Positions 26,157 to 35,407 of a stretch of 64,000 nt of DNA are shown piece by piece. Every line of letters begins with the position of its first letter. The stretch's first letter is position 1. The stretch comes from Leptospira johnsonii. Lineage in GTDB: Bacteria; Spirochaetota; Leptospiria; Leptospirales; Leptospiraceae. The position numbers and the translations under genes are program-made. The notes below the pieces were generated by a model. That model did not search any database. It saw nothing but the letters and a program-made list of their open reading frames with translations, and was not told the origin of the DNA. The stretch covers positions 62,001 to 126,000 of the forward strand of contig NZ_BFAY01000005.1 in the NCBI RefSeq assembly GCF_003112675.1, written 5' to 3'.

Positions 26157-27335
26157 TTAGCTCCCTCTAAATTCGGAAGGAGTTTTGCCTGTATGTTTTT
26201 GGAATGCTCTATGAAATGAGGACTTGGTGGCAAATCCCACTTCGAATGCTATGTCTAAGATGGATCTGTCAGGTTCTTTTTGGAGAAGTTCACATGCCTC
26301 TTTGATCCTGTAATCATTTACGAATGCGGAGAAATTTTTTCCCATCTCCTGATTGATCAATTCCGAGATCTGGTGTGTGGAAAGTGCAAGTTCGTCTGCG
26401 AGATCCGCAAGTCCCAACTTTTCGTCCCTGTATAATTTCTCCTTTTCCATGAGCTGTGTTAGGCTTTCTCTAAGCGCATGTCTGTTCACTCCCGAGAGTA
26501 GGGAGCGCGCATATTTTTGCCTGGCGGCCTGGCTTACTTCTTGGAGCACTTGGAAGAATTCTGGCCGTTTATGCCCGATCAAATAAGCAAGACAAAGACT
26601 TATACCCATCATCGCTGAGCATGCGAGAAGGAAGATAGGCGACTTACTGGACAAGTAAACCGCACCGAACCCAAGATTCACGAACGTAGAAACTACCATG
26701 AATGCCAGGATCCTTGCGGTCCATTCTTCTCGTAGTATCTCCCAACGAAGAAGGTCGGAACTTCCCTTTAAGATGAGGCCAATGTAAAAGATGAGGATTA
26801 GGATGGGGGAAGAGAGTAGGATCTCCCCTTCATTCCATCCGGTTTCTCTTAAGAAGATCGAGATCTTTTCCAAGATCCATTCTTTGGGGAGAACTAGAGC
26901 TGCTAAAAAATATACGATCCAGACAAGGGCAGGTAAGAACAGATGCTTTTTCTCCAGGCCCAAATAAGAGATTTCTTCCGAGTCTCTGTCCTGGCTTACG
27001 CTGTGGATCCCGAATAGGATAGGCCCGACTGAGGCAATGAGTGGAAATTGGATAAGAGAGAGTCTGGGAAATTCTACATAGTAACCGGAAACTAAGAGTA
27101 GGAAGCTGCCCTGTATTAGGCCCAGAATCAAAAAGATCAGGGCCAAAAGCCTGTTTAGAGCTGTTTTTTTCTCCAAAACCAGCTGCCCAAGAAACATTAG
27201 AATTCCAAGTGCGGTCCCGAATTGGGTGATTGCCCATAGGATTTGGAACCAAATTCCTGGATTGTAGTAACTATGACTTCCTATTGCTTCCGGAGGCATG
27301 GCTGGGAGAATCCAAAACTCGGAGTAAGTTGTCAA
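26157..27335 (-). CDS. AraC family regulator with N-terminal membrane domain
   Basis: The 392-residue protein has about seven membrane segments (residues ~25-240) followed by a C-terminal AraC-type double helix-turn-helix (about 300-392, KLGLADLADELALSTHQISELINQEMGKNFSAFVNDYRI... and SILDIAFEVGFATKSSFHRAFQKHTGKTPSEFR). Such one-component membrane regulators are thought to read membrane or periplasmic signals directly. The TTG start at 27335 is supported by AAAGGGA four bases before it; an internal ATG at 27299 lacks a site. The desaturase gene follows on the same strand, and the giant lipoprotein operon is divergent. Confidence 0.9.
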   Translation of the reverse strand: MTTYSEFWILPAMPPEAIGSHSYYNPGIWFQILWAITQFGTALGILMFLGQLVLEKKTALNRLLALIFLILGLIQGSFLLLVSGYYVEFPRLSLIQFPLIASVGPILFGIHSVSQDRDSEEISYLGLEKKHLFLPALVWIVYFLAALVLPKEWILEKISIFLRETGWNEGEILLSSPILILIFYIGLILKGSSDLLRWEILREEWTARILAFMVVSTFVNLGFGAVYLSSKSPIFLLACSAMMGISLCLAYLIGHKRPEFFQVLQEVSQAARQKYARSLLSGVNRHALRESLTQLMEKEKLYRDEKLGLADLADELALSTHQISELINQEMGKNFSAFVNDYRIKEACELLQKEPDRSILDIAFEVGFATKSSFHRAFQKHTGKTPSEFRGS

Positions 27336-27484
27336 GGATTCCCTTTGTGATTTGGGGTCGCTCAGAGTGAGTCGGATTTTGTAGGCACTTCGACGAGTTA
27401 GAACGAAATCTAGAATAAATTATATAAAACAGTCGTTATTTATAGTCTATCTCCCAAGGGATAGGGGAGTAGTTTCATTTTTTG

Positions 27485-27564
27485 TAATATAGTTTCAATT
27501 CGAATGGACAAAATCGAAGTCTCAAAAGATAGATTGAGACTCCCAATTGAAATGTACTATATTA
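27485..27564. repeat. Nested inverted repeat (possible RNA hairpin or cruciform)
   Basis: Three pairs of arms are nested in 80 bases. TAATATAG (27485-27492) pairs with CTATATTA (27557-27564), TTTCAATT (27493-27500) with AATTGAAA (27545-27552), and AGTCTCAA (27518-27525) with TTGAGACT (27534-27541). In RNA this gives a long hairpin with an asymmetric internal loop. It sits in the 5' region of the lipoprotein operon, so a leader structure or a compound operator is possible, as is a small degenerate mobile repeat. Confidence 0.6.
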
Positions 27565-27566
27565 AA

Positions 27567-27578
27567 TAACAATCGTTA
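27567..27578. promoter_or_regulatory. TAACRATYGTTA motif, copy 1
   Basis: TAACAATCGTTA lies just beyond the nested inverted repeat and 160 bases upstream of the first giant lipoprotein gene. It is the exact reverse complement of the copy at 37148-37159. A 10/12 match (AAACAGTCGTTA) lies at 27427-27438. Confidence 0.5.
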
Positions 27579-27680
27579 TTTTAAAAAGAGCCCAAAATCA
27601 CCCGGAAACTTTTTATATAGTCTCGCTTATTTTTTTTCAAATGCATCGGAAATATAAGCCTGATATAAGCCTACTTTATG

Positions 27681-27692
27681 TAGCGATCGCTA
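27681..27692. promoter_or_regulatory. 12-base palindrome, variant of the TAACRATYGTTA motif
   Basis: TAGCGATCGCTA is a perfect palindrome 45 bases before the lipoprotein start codon. It differs from TAACGATCGTTA only by two symmetric substitutions. It may be a second operator for the same regulator. Confidence 0.4.
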
Positions 27693-27737
27693 TGCTGTCC
27701 ACACTTGGAAAGAAACTGTTAGGATAAGCTAATAGAT

Positions 27738-30700
27738 ATGAATATAAAGAAAGCACACATTCTTTTCTCGCTGTGTTTGGCTCTGGGGATGGGCTGTCAG
27801 GCAGGCGGTGAGAAATCAAGCGCGGATACTTTTTACGATAATATCGATTATAAAGGAATTCGCCTTTTTAATCTGTTCGATGATTATCCTTCCATCAAAT
27901 CAGGTTTCCAAAGTTTAGAACCTGTTAATTTTAATCTTAAACTAGAGTCCTCCATGACCATTCCTTATAGAGAGGACATCGTTGGATTCTTAAGAGTTTC
28001 CGGAGATCTTCTTCTTAAGCCGGAAGCTCATGTGCGTCAGTCTCTTCTCAGAGTTCATTCTCTTTTAGATCGTATAGAGAAGGCACCGAATAACGCGTTC
28101 GATGTTCTTCAGCCTTGGCTGGAATCTTTACGCACTTATCGCAGGCCTGTGCTTCGTAACATGGCTCCTTTAAGCCAGACAGCTTTAAAATACATGTATA
28201 CGAACTATTCCAAAGGAACTATGGAAACCAAGTTCAAAGAGGTTTCCGCAGTATTAAAAGATCCTGAAATTCGTATCCTTTTTGTGGAATTGGAAGACGT
28301 CTTAGACAAAGCGATCAACCGAAACGCGAATGCAAAACAAGCGATCATCGGACTTTTACAAGGAATGGTGGATCCTTCTCTCATTTCCGACAGAGTGATG
28401 AAAGAGAAAATGATCCAGATTATCTCCGCTCTTGGAAAATCATTCCGCCAAAGAGCAGGGTTCAGCGACGCAAAGTCATCCGAGACAGTCCTGAAAAACT
28501 TGGTAGTTAATTTAGAAAAATTTTATACTGTAGGTGGCTCCGTTTATTCTGATCCTGCTTTTGCGGATTATAGAGACTCTACTTATCCTACTGAATTCGC
28601 AAGCGTCCTCTCAGAATCCTTCCGTTATTTGAGACCAATGCTTGGAAGAGGAGGGAATTACACTGCAGATCCGAACGTTATTCTTTCCTTAGAAATGGCT
28701 AAAAATTTTGCTAAGTTCGACTTCTCCTCCGGTGTAACAGGTGTAGACAATTCTCTTAGAGAGTTAATCCGAATGGATGCCTCGGGTTTAGACAGAGCTG
28801 ATCCTGCAAATATTACCAGTAGTCCAATTACTGCATTAGAATCCTTGATGTTCATTCTTACGCTATCCGATACATTCGGGTTCCGTTGGGAAAATCCTGC
28901 AGATACATCCATTATGAGATTGGAGCCTAACGGTTCCGGTAACGGCGGTCCTATGACTGGCGGAGTTCTCACTGTGGGGGACAGTATCTATTCTATGAGA
29001 TCCGCAATGACTGGAAGCATCGGGATCAAATCATTTATGAACCAGAGCTCCGTTGACGGTGCGGTTTTTAAGAATGCGGATGCTTCTACTCCTACTGCTC
29101 TTTCGATCGGGATCAATACTCCGACTTTGACCTTATTGGAAGCTCCAGATCCTGCGATCATACCCGCTGCTAATGATCCGGTTTATACTAAAACGATTCC
29201 TTTTATCATGAAATTGATTCGCACCGTTCTAATCTCCGGAGGCGGACCTTACTACAATAAAAATCGTGTGGATTCAGGTGGGAATGTTCTCACTATCGAT
29301 GGGAAATTATATAGAGATTCCAACGGAGTAGACCTAATCTACAAAGAATCCTGGAATACTTCCGAATATAGAATTAAAGTTTCGAATACTGCCAGCGGTT
29401 CTTGTACCGGTGGAACGATCTGTAAATGGGTAGGCCCAGGCGGACGTGAAACAAATGCAGTGGTCGCTAATAATTCTTTCACTCCGGTTGCTGCCGGGGT
29501 GAACGCTTCCGGTGAAAAAGGTTGGAGTATCCCTGTTTGGGAAATTCCAAAAGACAATGCAACCGAAAGAGCGGTGAATACGGACGAAGAAGCGATCTAT
29601 AAGAATTTTCAATGGCTTCTTCATGAAAAGCGTATGGTGGCAGTTATCCCTTTACGCGCTTCTTTAGGTAGCGGTGTTCCATATAAGATGGCAGCATTCG
29701 TGACCCTGATTGCAAACGGTATGACCGGACTTATGAATGCAAGACCTGTTCTGCAAGATGGAACAGCTTGTGCGGATCGTATCAATGCGATTTGGAAGAT
29801 CAAAAATACTTTTATTAAACCGGGTTGCGCAAGTTCAACTCAGCCAAACTTCAGGCAACCTGGGGTTCCGATCCTCCAAGAGAACTATTCTGATATTCCA
29901 GGCGATAGTATGTTCTATCTGGAAGCATGGGACTATGGAACAAGCGGTTCCAGTTCTTTGACCTTCAATAGTTTGGGAGATGCTTCCGTTTATAGTATTT
30001 TCTATCCGAATCCGGAAGATTCTTATGGAGTAATTCCTCAGGTGATTGCGGCTAACTTTGCTGTGATGGAAAGACTTTCTTTCTTAACTCCGGAAAAGGT
30101 TCTTCCTTCTGGCCCGAATGTGGCTTACGGAAAATCAGTAGAAGATGCTTGGGGACAGAGAAACAGGCTTCTTCCTTTAATACTTTCTCTCGCATGGACA
30201 TTGGATGACCAAGCAAGTCCAAGCTTGAACAAAAATCCATTTCAGATATTGACTGGACTTAGTGCCGCTTTGACTAGGCCGCTTTTGGCAAGAATTACAG
30301 ATCCTGAACCTAATAGCGGCGGAAGAACGATCGATGTCGTAAAGATTGTGAACTCCGACTCCAGTGTGAGAAGTAACTCTGCAACTGAATCGGAATACTT
30401 CTTTAGATATTTGGATCCGGTTTCCAGTAAACCAGTACGTTCTCCACTTTCTATCTTAGCGGAGAATGAAAGAAGATACCAAGACGGACTATTGAATCTA
30501 ATGTCCAGAACGGACCTTCTATCCACATTCGTTCAGATGCTTGCTGAGATGGGAAAACCGGAAAGAGCAAGTGGTGCACTTCTTACCTTCCAATCTATTG
30601 CGGATCTGATCGGAGAAGTGAAACTTGCAAATGAAACTCCCACTGCAGTTCAATTTAACTTAGAAGCATACTTAGGAGAAGTTAGAGATATGCTGGCAGC

Positions 30701-31319
30701 ATTCCCTGACTCTCGGGTTGCGAATATTTATGATCCAGAATGGGATAGATTAGGGAATTGGGCTGTTCGTCTAAGGGATTATTTCGATCCGGATTCGGTT
30801 TATAGTCTGATCCCTACCTTGGATTTCTCCATGGACATGATCATAGATAATATTCCTACGAACGCTCAGTTGACTGGGATCGTAGATCTTTTGGGAGGAC
30901 TTACTCGTGACCAGTCCAATACCCAGGATTACTTAATTACGAATTTATTAAGCGTAGATACTGCGGATCTTGCACAAGTCTCCGCTCCTTACGGGAGAAG
31001 CACCGTAGGAGTGTTGATGGGAATTGTAAAGACCGGTGAATTCTACTCTTACTTGGAAGCGGACATGAGAAGTCCTTATTCACTTAAATCTATATTCAAA
31101 GACGCTAAAAAACTTTTGGTGTCGGATATGATTCAAACACAAAGAGAAGACGAAAGCTCGCTGATCTATACTGCGGGTGTGTTGATGGATATTTTTGCGG
31201 ATCTTGCTTCTACGGGTAAAAAACAATTCCCGGATGGATTCGTGTTCTATGACAGATTTAACGAAGATGAAAACTCGGACACCTATTGGGATAGGTTCGT
31301 CACGGTGTTCACCCGGTGA
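27738..31319 (+). CDS. Giant lipoprotein of unknown function
   Basis: The 1193-residue protein begins with a lipoprotein signal (lipobox LGMGC, Cys at about 20). I recognise no catalytic domain. The first ~350 residues are helical (repeated motifs such as LLRVHSLLDRIEKAPNNAFDVLQPWL), and the middle (~390-640) is richer in Gly, Asn and Ser and looks beta-like. The C-terminal third is again helical (RRYQDGLLNLMSRTDLLSTFVQMLAEMGK...). The next gene, another giant lipoprotein, begins within 50 bases, so the pair is probably one operon and may form an envelope complex. The copies of a 12-base motif upstream link it to the SARP regulator and TRAP genes downstream. Confidence 0.85.
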   Translation: MNIKKAHILFSLCLALGMGCQAGGEKSSADTFYDNIDYKGIRLFNLFDDYPSIKSGFQSLEPVNFNLKLESSMTIPYREDIVGFLRVSGDLLLKPEAHVRQSLLRVHSLLDRIEKAPNNAFDVLQPWLESLRTYRRPVLRNMAPLSQTALKYMYTNYSKGTMETKFKEVSAVLKDPEIRILFVELEDVLDKAINRNANAKQAIIGLLQGMVDPSLISDRVMKEKMIQIISALGKSFRQRAGFSDAKSSETVLKNLVVNLEKFYTVGGSVYSDPAFADYRDSTYPTEFASVLSESFRYLRPMLGRGGNYTADPNVILSLEMAKNFAKFDFSSGVTGVDNSLRELIRMDASGLDRADPANITSSPITALESLMFILTLSDTFGFRWENPADTSIMRLEPNGSGNGGPMTGGVLTVGDSIYSMRSAMTGSIGIKSFMNQSSVDGAVFKNADASTPTALSIGINTPTLTLLEAPDPAIIPAANDPVYTKTIPFIMKLIRTVLISGGGPYYNKNRVDSGGNVLTIDGKLYRDSNGVDLIYKESWNTSEYRIKVSNTASGSCTGGTICKWVGPGGRETNAVVANNSFTPVAAGVNASGEKGWSIPVWEIPKDNATERAVNTDEEAIYKNFQWLLHEKRMVAVIPLRASLGSGVPYKMAAFVTLIANGMTGLMNARPVLQDGTACADRINAIWKIKNTFIKPGCASSTQPNFRQPGVPILQENYSDIPGDSMFYLEAWDYGTSGSSSLTFNSLGDASVYSIFYPNPEDSYGVIPQVIAANFAVMERLSFLTPEKVLPSGPNVAYGKSVEDAWGQRNRLLPLILSLAWTLDDQASPSLNKNPFQILTGLSAALTRPLLARITDPEPNSGGRTIDVVKIVNSDSSVRSNSATESEYFFRYLDPVSSKPVRSPLSILAENERRYQDGLLNLMSRTDLLSTFVQMLAEMGKPERASGALLTFQSIADLIGEVKLANETPTAVQFNLEAYLGEVRDMLAAFPDSRVANIYDPEWDRLGNWAVRLRDYFDPDSVYSLIPTLDFSMDMIIDNIPTNAQLTGIVDLLGGLTRDQSNTQDYLITNLLSVDTADLAQVSAPYGRSTVGVLMGIVKTGEFYSYLEADMRSPYSLKSIFKDAKKLLVSDMIQTQREDESSLIYTAGVLMDIFADLASTGKKQFPDGFVFYDRFNEDENSDTYWDRFVTVFTR

Positions 31320-31366
31320 GAATAATGAAGAGAATTTTTTTGGGAAAAATAAGTCGAGGGCTGGAA

Positions 31367-34300
31367 ATGAATCTGAAAAATATAAAAGTTTCTAATGTCG
31401 AAAAAGGAATCAAACTCGCGATCCTTTCTATTTTGTGGGCGGTAGTCTTAGGATGTAGCCCTGAAAAAATGAAGGGATTTGCAATGTCGGATATCTTCGA
31501 CCTAGGATTCTTTTCAGGAGGAAGAATATTCGGCGCGAATCCAAATCTTCAGCCTCCGTATAACAGCGTGGACAACGATACAGCTGTTCTACCTGTAGAT
31601 TTCGGCTCTACCAATCCGCAGGCAACCTTATTCATCAACTCCACTGAGAACGTGGACAGATACAAAGAGTTGGAAATTCGTTTTTCCCATCCGATGAATA
31701 AGACAACTGTAGAGGCAAACTTTACCATCACAGGAACTACCGGAAATCTTTCGGGGCCTACTCCTGGCGGAGAATTCTACTGGATGAGTGGTCAGAAACT
31801 CCGTTTCAATCCTTATAGAGAATTAAAACCTGCTGAGTCTTATACGATTACAATTACTCCGGATGCTGCGACCATTGGTGGAGTGGCTCTTGAAAATTAT
31901 ACGATCACTTTCAGGACCGGCTTGGATTATAGCCTTACAAATAAGATCACTCAAGGAAGCCAGTACACTCTAAACGGCACGAATGATATGACATTCGATC
32001 AGTCCGCGGCTCTTACGCTAGCTTCTACGTATGCGAGTCCAGTTGTGGGAGAAAATTATATCCAATCGGTTCTTTTGAAAAAGATCGGTTCGAGTAATTC
32101 TCAAGATATTTGTACCACTCCTCCTTGTTCAATGAGCGGTACGATTTCCTTAAACCTGAGCACTTCTCAAGTTCCTCCTACTGTAGGTGGGAATACCTAT
32201 TATTATGAGATCGCTACTACGAACGGAAAAACTTTCCGTAAGTATTTCAGCTTTAACTATGGAAGATTGGAGAATGCGAATAATGTTCTTCCTTACGTAG
32301 CTAACGGTGTAATGGACGAAGCGCAAATGCTTCCATTCTTAGGAAAAGCCATCCAGAAATATACTACCGGCGCTTTCAAAGTGAAGGATTCAACCGGGAC
32401 TCCTCGTACTTTCCAAGAATTCTTAGTGGGAATGCCTGATTTTCCTAAGAAAAAATTCTACGAGAACGGAGCTTGGACCATCGGCGAAGCCTGTATGAGA
32501 CAGGACGGTAAGATGTCCGGTAACGCCAACGAAGCAGCATTTAAGGATTTCGAATATATTCCTGTGTTCGGGGCTAAGTCAGGAGGCGCGGGTAGAGGAT
32601 ATTGTTGGGTAAGGCACCCAGACTGTGTTACGGATAACGGACCTCCTTATCATCCTAAAAAAAGGAATGGGATCGATAGAGATACTTGGTGGAATACCTA
32701 CAATAATAACAACTGTGGGCAAAACCAGAATAACGCGAATTACCCTCAGGCTTGTAAGAATTTATTCCATTGGGGTGAGGCTGCTTGGAGTCTTTGTCAT
32801 TATCCTACCGACGTGAAATCTTATAAAAACGGTGGATATACTTCCACAGTATTCTCTGCATTTGGAAGACCGGAAGGAGATATCGGATCTGCTGGAGAAG
32901 ACTTACTCGACTGCGCGTTCCCTGCATGTTTCTTCGATTCTTACCATATCGAAAAAATAGCTCCGGGACCATTCTCTAAATACAGCGCGATCTTAAACGT
33001 TGCTTCAGGTGGAATTGCAGACGGAAGTGCCGCGATCACTTTGGATGTATATGTAACGGACATGAGACTTCCTAAGTTCGTTCGTTGCGGATCAAATAAC
33101 GCAACTCACGGTTGTGCCGCTGGAACCGGAACCCAATTAGGGAACGTTGTAGCAGATTTGAAAGTAAATCCTGGATCCGGAGCTGTGGCCCCTGGGTTAG
33201 GTTTGGATCTAAAATCCAGATACACGGAAGTGGATCTTTTGGTTGTCTCTCGTTTCGAAGACTGGTATGGAGCGTTTAACGGACCAGGAGCAATGCTCGT
33301 ATTCAGAACGACTGCAAAGTTGAACTGGGATCCGGCAGTCGAGGGCACTTTAAATCCTGCAGGTTACGATTGGAACGACGTAAAACTATCCAAACCTCGT
33401 CTGGCTTTAGCTCGTACTCGTAATAATATGACTGTGACGTCTGACGGTTTGATCAATATGACTGTTAAGACTCCTTTCACTGTGAATGACGATTACTTCC
33501 CTGATAATCCTAGCATCTCACAGATAGTATCGAATTCGAATAACTTCTTCATTCGCCCATGGGCAAACCCTTTACATATGTCTTTAGCGGGTTTATATCC
33601 TGGAGAAGATACTTCTGACTTTATGTATACGGAACCGATGACCTATATTCACGGAAGTGAAGGTTTCAACACCATCATCGAGGCTCTTGTAGGTAGAGCG
33701 GAGTTGAGTAATATGGCGAACCTGACCGTGGACCAGGTGAAACAAATCATCACCCAATACATGCTCAGAGATATCGTGCAAAGGATTGCTCCTAACGTTC
33801 TAAACTCTGTCATCGCTGACTTGAGAGATACTGGAGTTACGATCACTTTACCAAGTTATCTTCCTGCTCCTCTAGGAAACTTCCCGTTAACGGTGAAGTT
33901 CAAACTGAATACGGATGCTACCATCAAACATGATGGAACCAACAAAGGACTTGTAACTTCTCTGGACTTTGCGTTCACGAGTGGTTATAACCCTGCAGGT
34001 GGACTCAGAACCCAATCTGGAAAATCTGGAATGGTTACAACCAGAACTTGGACTGCGGCAAATCCACCTCCTTCTACTTATCAATTCAGCCAATCCGCTG
34101 CGAACCCTGGGTTCTTGATCTCTATGCATACGGATACAATCTCTCAGGCTGCATTCCATTTATGGCAGAGAAGGGGATTGGATATCGTGCTGAACAAGGC
34201 GTTTATCGATGGAATGAACGCTTTTGCAGGAGCGGATCCTCTGTTTGCATTGACCACTTCTTTCTTAAAGGCTTCTCCTTTGGTTACAATCCTTGTTCCA

Positions 34301-35038
34301 GGAAGAAACAAACTACAAGGTCTGAACGGTTCGAATGCGATCGCACCTCCAGTAAAATCTTATGATGATATCGATATGGTGATGTCTCCGATCCATGCGC
34401 CTAACGTGAAGTTTAAGCCTATGACTTCTGCAGGTGTGCCTAAGATGAGATTGTATTTTACTGAAATGCAATTGCAGATCATCGCTAAGAAGCCAACTTC
34501 TTGCACAGGGCTAGTGGACGATGAACTAACAGATTGTCAGGCGGATACAAGAGCGAACGGTTACCAACAAACTCTTGGAACGGTTAGGATAAGTTTTGCT
34601 GCGGATGCAGACTTCCGCTTCAAAATGTTCTCTAACCCTACGAATAACCCGGCACTTGCAAACTTGAATGCTCTGCAAGTGATCTTGGATCCTGTGAATA
34701 ACTTGGATTATTCTGTCGAAGTTTTAGAAGGACAAACTTATAATCCATTCGGATTGGATCCTGACGGAATCAAATCGGTAATCTCTCCATTAGTCACCAC
34801 TCTCGTGATCCCAATGGTGAACAGTATTATGAAAGAGATCCCAATGCCTCCGGACATCACTTTCCCTAAATTGCTTAATCCAGCAGGAACTCAATCTTGT
34901 GCGATTAGTGCGAAGAGTGATAAGGTACAATTCTTCACCTTGGATAGTCCTCAAGTTGCGGATCCGTATCTGTTAGGAGGAATGAGATTTGTAGGACAAG
35001 CTGTAACAGACCCTGCATCTCTGATTGTCTGCCCTTAA
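31367..35038 (+). CDS. Giant lipoprotein with N-terminal Ig-like (Big_5-type) domain
   Basis: I place the start at the ATG at 31367, which has GAGGG six bases before it and gives a 30-residue lipoprotein signal ending VVLGC. In-frame starts at 31316 (GTG, overlapping the previous stop) and 31325 are possible. The protein then has about 1223 residues. Residues ~60-190 resemble a bacterial Ig-like domain (ELEIRFSHPMNKTTVEANFTITGT..., SYTITITPDAATIGGVALENYTITFRTG). The remainder is unrecognised, with several Cys-rich stretches (DNGPPYHPKKRNG..., NNNCGQNQNNANYPQACKNLFHWG) and a C-terminal region of long strands that recalls lipid-binding folds. It is the second gene of the lipoprotein operon and is followed by a strong terminator. 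Confidence 0.85.
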   Translation: MNLKNIKVSNVEKGIKLAILSILWAVVLGCSPEKMKGFAMSDIFDLGFFSGGRIFGANPNLQPPYNSVDNDTAVLPVDFGSTNPQATLFINSTENVDRYKELEIRFSHPMNKTTVEANFTITGTTGNLSGPTPGGEFYWMSGQKLRFNPYRELKPAESYTITITPDAATIGGVALENYTITFRTGLDYSLTNKITQGSQYTLNGTNDMTFDQSAALTLASTYASPVVGENYIQSVLLKKIGSSNSQDICTTPPCSMSGTISLNLSTSQVPPTVGGNTYYYEIATTNGKTFRKYFSFNYGRLENANNVLPYVANGVMDEAQMLPFLGKAIQKYTTGAFKVKDSTGTPRTFQEFLVGMPDFPKKKFYENGAWTIGEACMRQDGKMSGNANEAAFKDFEYIPVFGAKSGGAGRGYCWVRHPDCVTDNGPPYHPKKRNGIDRDTWWNTYNNNNCGQNQNNANYPQACKNLFHWGEAAWSLCHYPTDVKSYKNGGYTSTVFSAFGRPEGDIGSAGEDLLDCAFPACFFDSYHIEKIAPGPFSKYSAILNVASGGIADGSAAITLDVYVTDMRLPKFVRCGSNNATHGCAAGTGTQLGNVVADLKVNPGSGAVAPGLGLDLKSRYTEVDLLVVSRFEDWYGAFNGPGAMLVFRTTAKLNWDPAVEGTLNPAGYDWNDVKLSKPRLALARTRNNMTVTSDGLINMTVKTPFTVNDDYFPDNPSISQIVSNSNNFFIRPWANPLHMSLAGLYPGEDTSDFMYTEPMTYIHGSEGFNTIIEALVGRAELSNMANLTVDQVKQIITQYMLRDIVQRIAPNVLNSVIADLRDTGVTITLPSYLPAPLGNFPLTVKFKLNTDATIKHDGTNKGLVTSLDFAFTSGYNPAGGLRTQSGKSGMVTTRTWTAANPPPSTYQFSQSAANPGFLISMHTDTISQAAFHLWQRRGLDIVLNKAFIDGMNAFAGADPLFALTTSFLKASPLVTILVPGRNKLQGLNGSNAIAPPVKSYDDIDMVMSPIHAPNVKFKPMTSAGVPKMRLYFTEMQLQIIAKKPTSCTGLVDDELTDCQADTRANGYQQTLGTVRISFAADADFRFKMFSNPTNNPALANLNALQVILDPVNNLDYSVEVLEGQTYNPFGLDPDGIKSVISPLVTTLVIPMVNSIMKEIPMPPDITFPKLLNPAGTQSCAISAKSDKVQFFTLDSPQVADPYLLGGMRFVGQAVTDPASLIVCP

Positions 35039-35077
35039 AACGCTCCTAGCTATTTCGAAAAACTAGATATCGAAATG

Positions 35078-35111
35078 ACCGAAAGGGAAAAAACCCTTTC
35101 GGTTTTTTTTT
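35078..35111 (+). terminator. Rho-independent terminator of the giant lipoprotein operon
   Basis: ACCGAAAGGG (35078-35087) pairs with CCCTTTCGGT (35094-35103) around six A residues and is followed by a run of eight T. It begins 39 bases after the stop codon. Confidence 0.92.
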
Positions 35112-35149
35112 GAAAGAGCTTCTTGGATAACTAAATTAGAAAAAACTTA

Positions 35150-35167
35150 TGAGTGAGTCTTCACTCA
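35150..35167. promoter_or_regulatory. Inverted repeat of TetR-operator style
   Basis: TGAGTGA and TCACTCA form a perfect seven-base inverted repeat around GTCT. Its shape resembles operators of TetR-family lipid-metabolism regulators, but no TetR gene lies in the window, so the binder is unknown. Confidence 0.4.
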
Positions 35168-35254
35168 ATTGGTATTATGCAGTTTTGATTTTCTTTTGCT
35201 ACAGTTTCGCAAAAGTTTTCGTTCGATTCCAGTCGAACAGTATTCATTATTTCA

Positions 35255-35266
35255 TAACGATCGTTA
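35255..35266. promoter_or_regulatory. TAACRATYGTTA motif, copy 2 (perfect palindrome)
   Basis: TAACGATCGTTA lies about 140 bases upstream of the SARP-type regulator start. It is the symmetric form of the motif found before the giant lipoproteins and at the start of the TatT-like gene. Confidence 0.5.
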
Positions 35267-35407
35267 GAACGTGCTATATAATCTTTTAAAAAAGAGAAGG
35301 AAACTGATTCAAATACTTGCATTTAAAAATAGTGAGCATTTAGTCACAATTTTTGTCCTGTTTTCATAAATGGGTTGCAGGAATCGGTATAAGATAGGAA
35401 ACGAAAA

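Larger units (their letters stand above)
27336..27737. other. Regulatory region before the giant lipoprotein operon
   Basis: This AT-rich spacer of about 400 bases lies between the divergent membrane AraC gene and the lipoprotein operon. It contains a nested inverted repeat (27485-27564), a perfect TAACAATCGTTA site (27567-27578), a 10/12 match (27427-27438) and a palindromic variant TAGCGATCGCTA (27681-27692). No ORF or RNA gene is visible. Confidence 0.6.
35039..35407. other. Intergenic region between lipoprotein operon and SARP regulator
   Basis: The region starts with the lipoprotein operon terminator. It then holds three inverted repeats: TGAGTGA-GTCT-TCACTCA (35150-35167), GTTCGA-N6-TCGAAC (35221-35238) and the palindrome TAACGATCGTTA (35255-35266). 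The rest is AT-rich promoter-like sequence before the GTG at 35408. Confidence 0.6.

Noticed and set aside
26036..26233. 65-residue minus-strand frame between AraC and desaturase genes
   Set aside because: Overlaps the end of the AraC gene in another frame; no supporting motif.
31316..31366. Longer N-terminus of the second giant lipoprotein from the overlapping GTG
   Set aside because: It would give an unusually long signal region; the ATG at 31367 has a better ribosome-binding site, though the alternative is not excluded.
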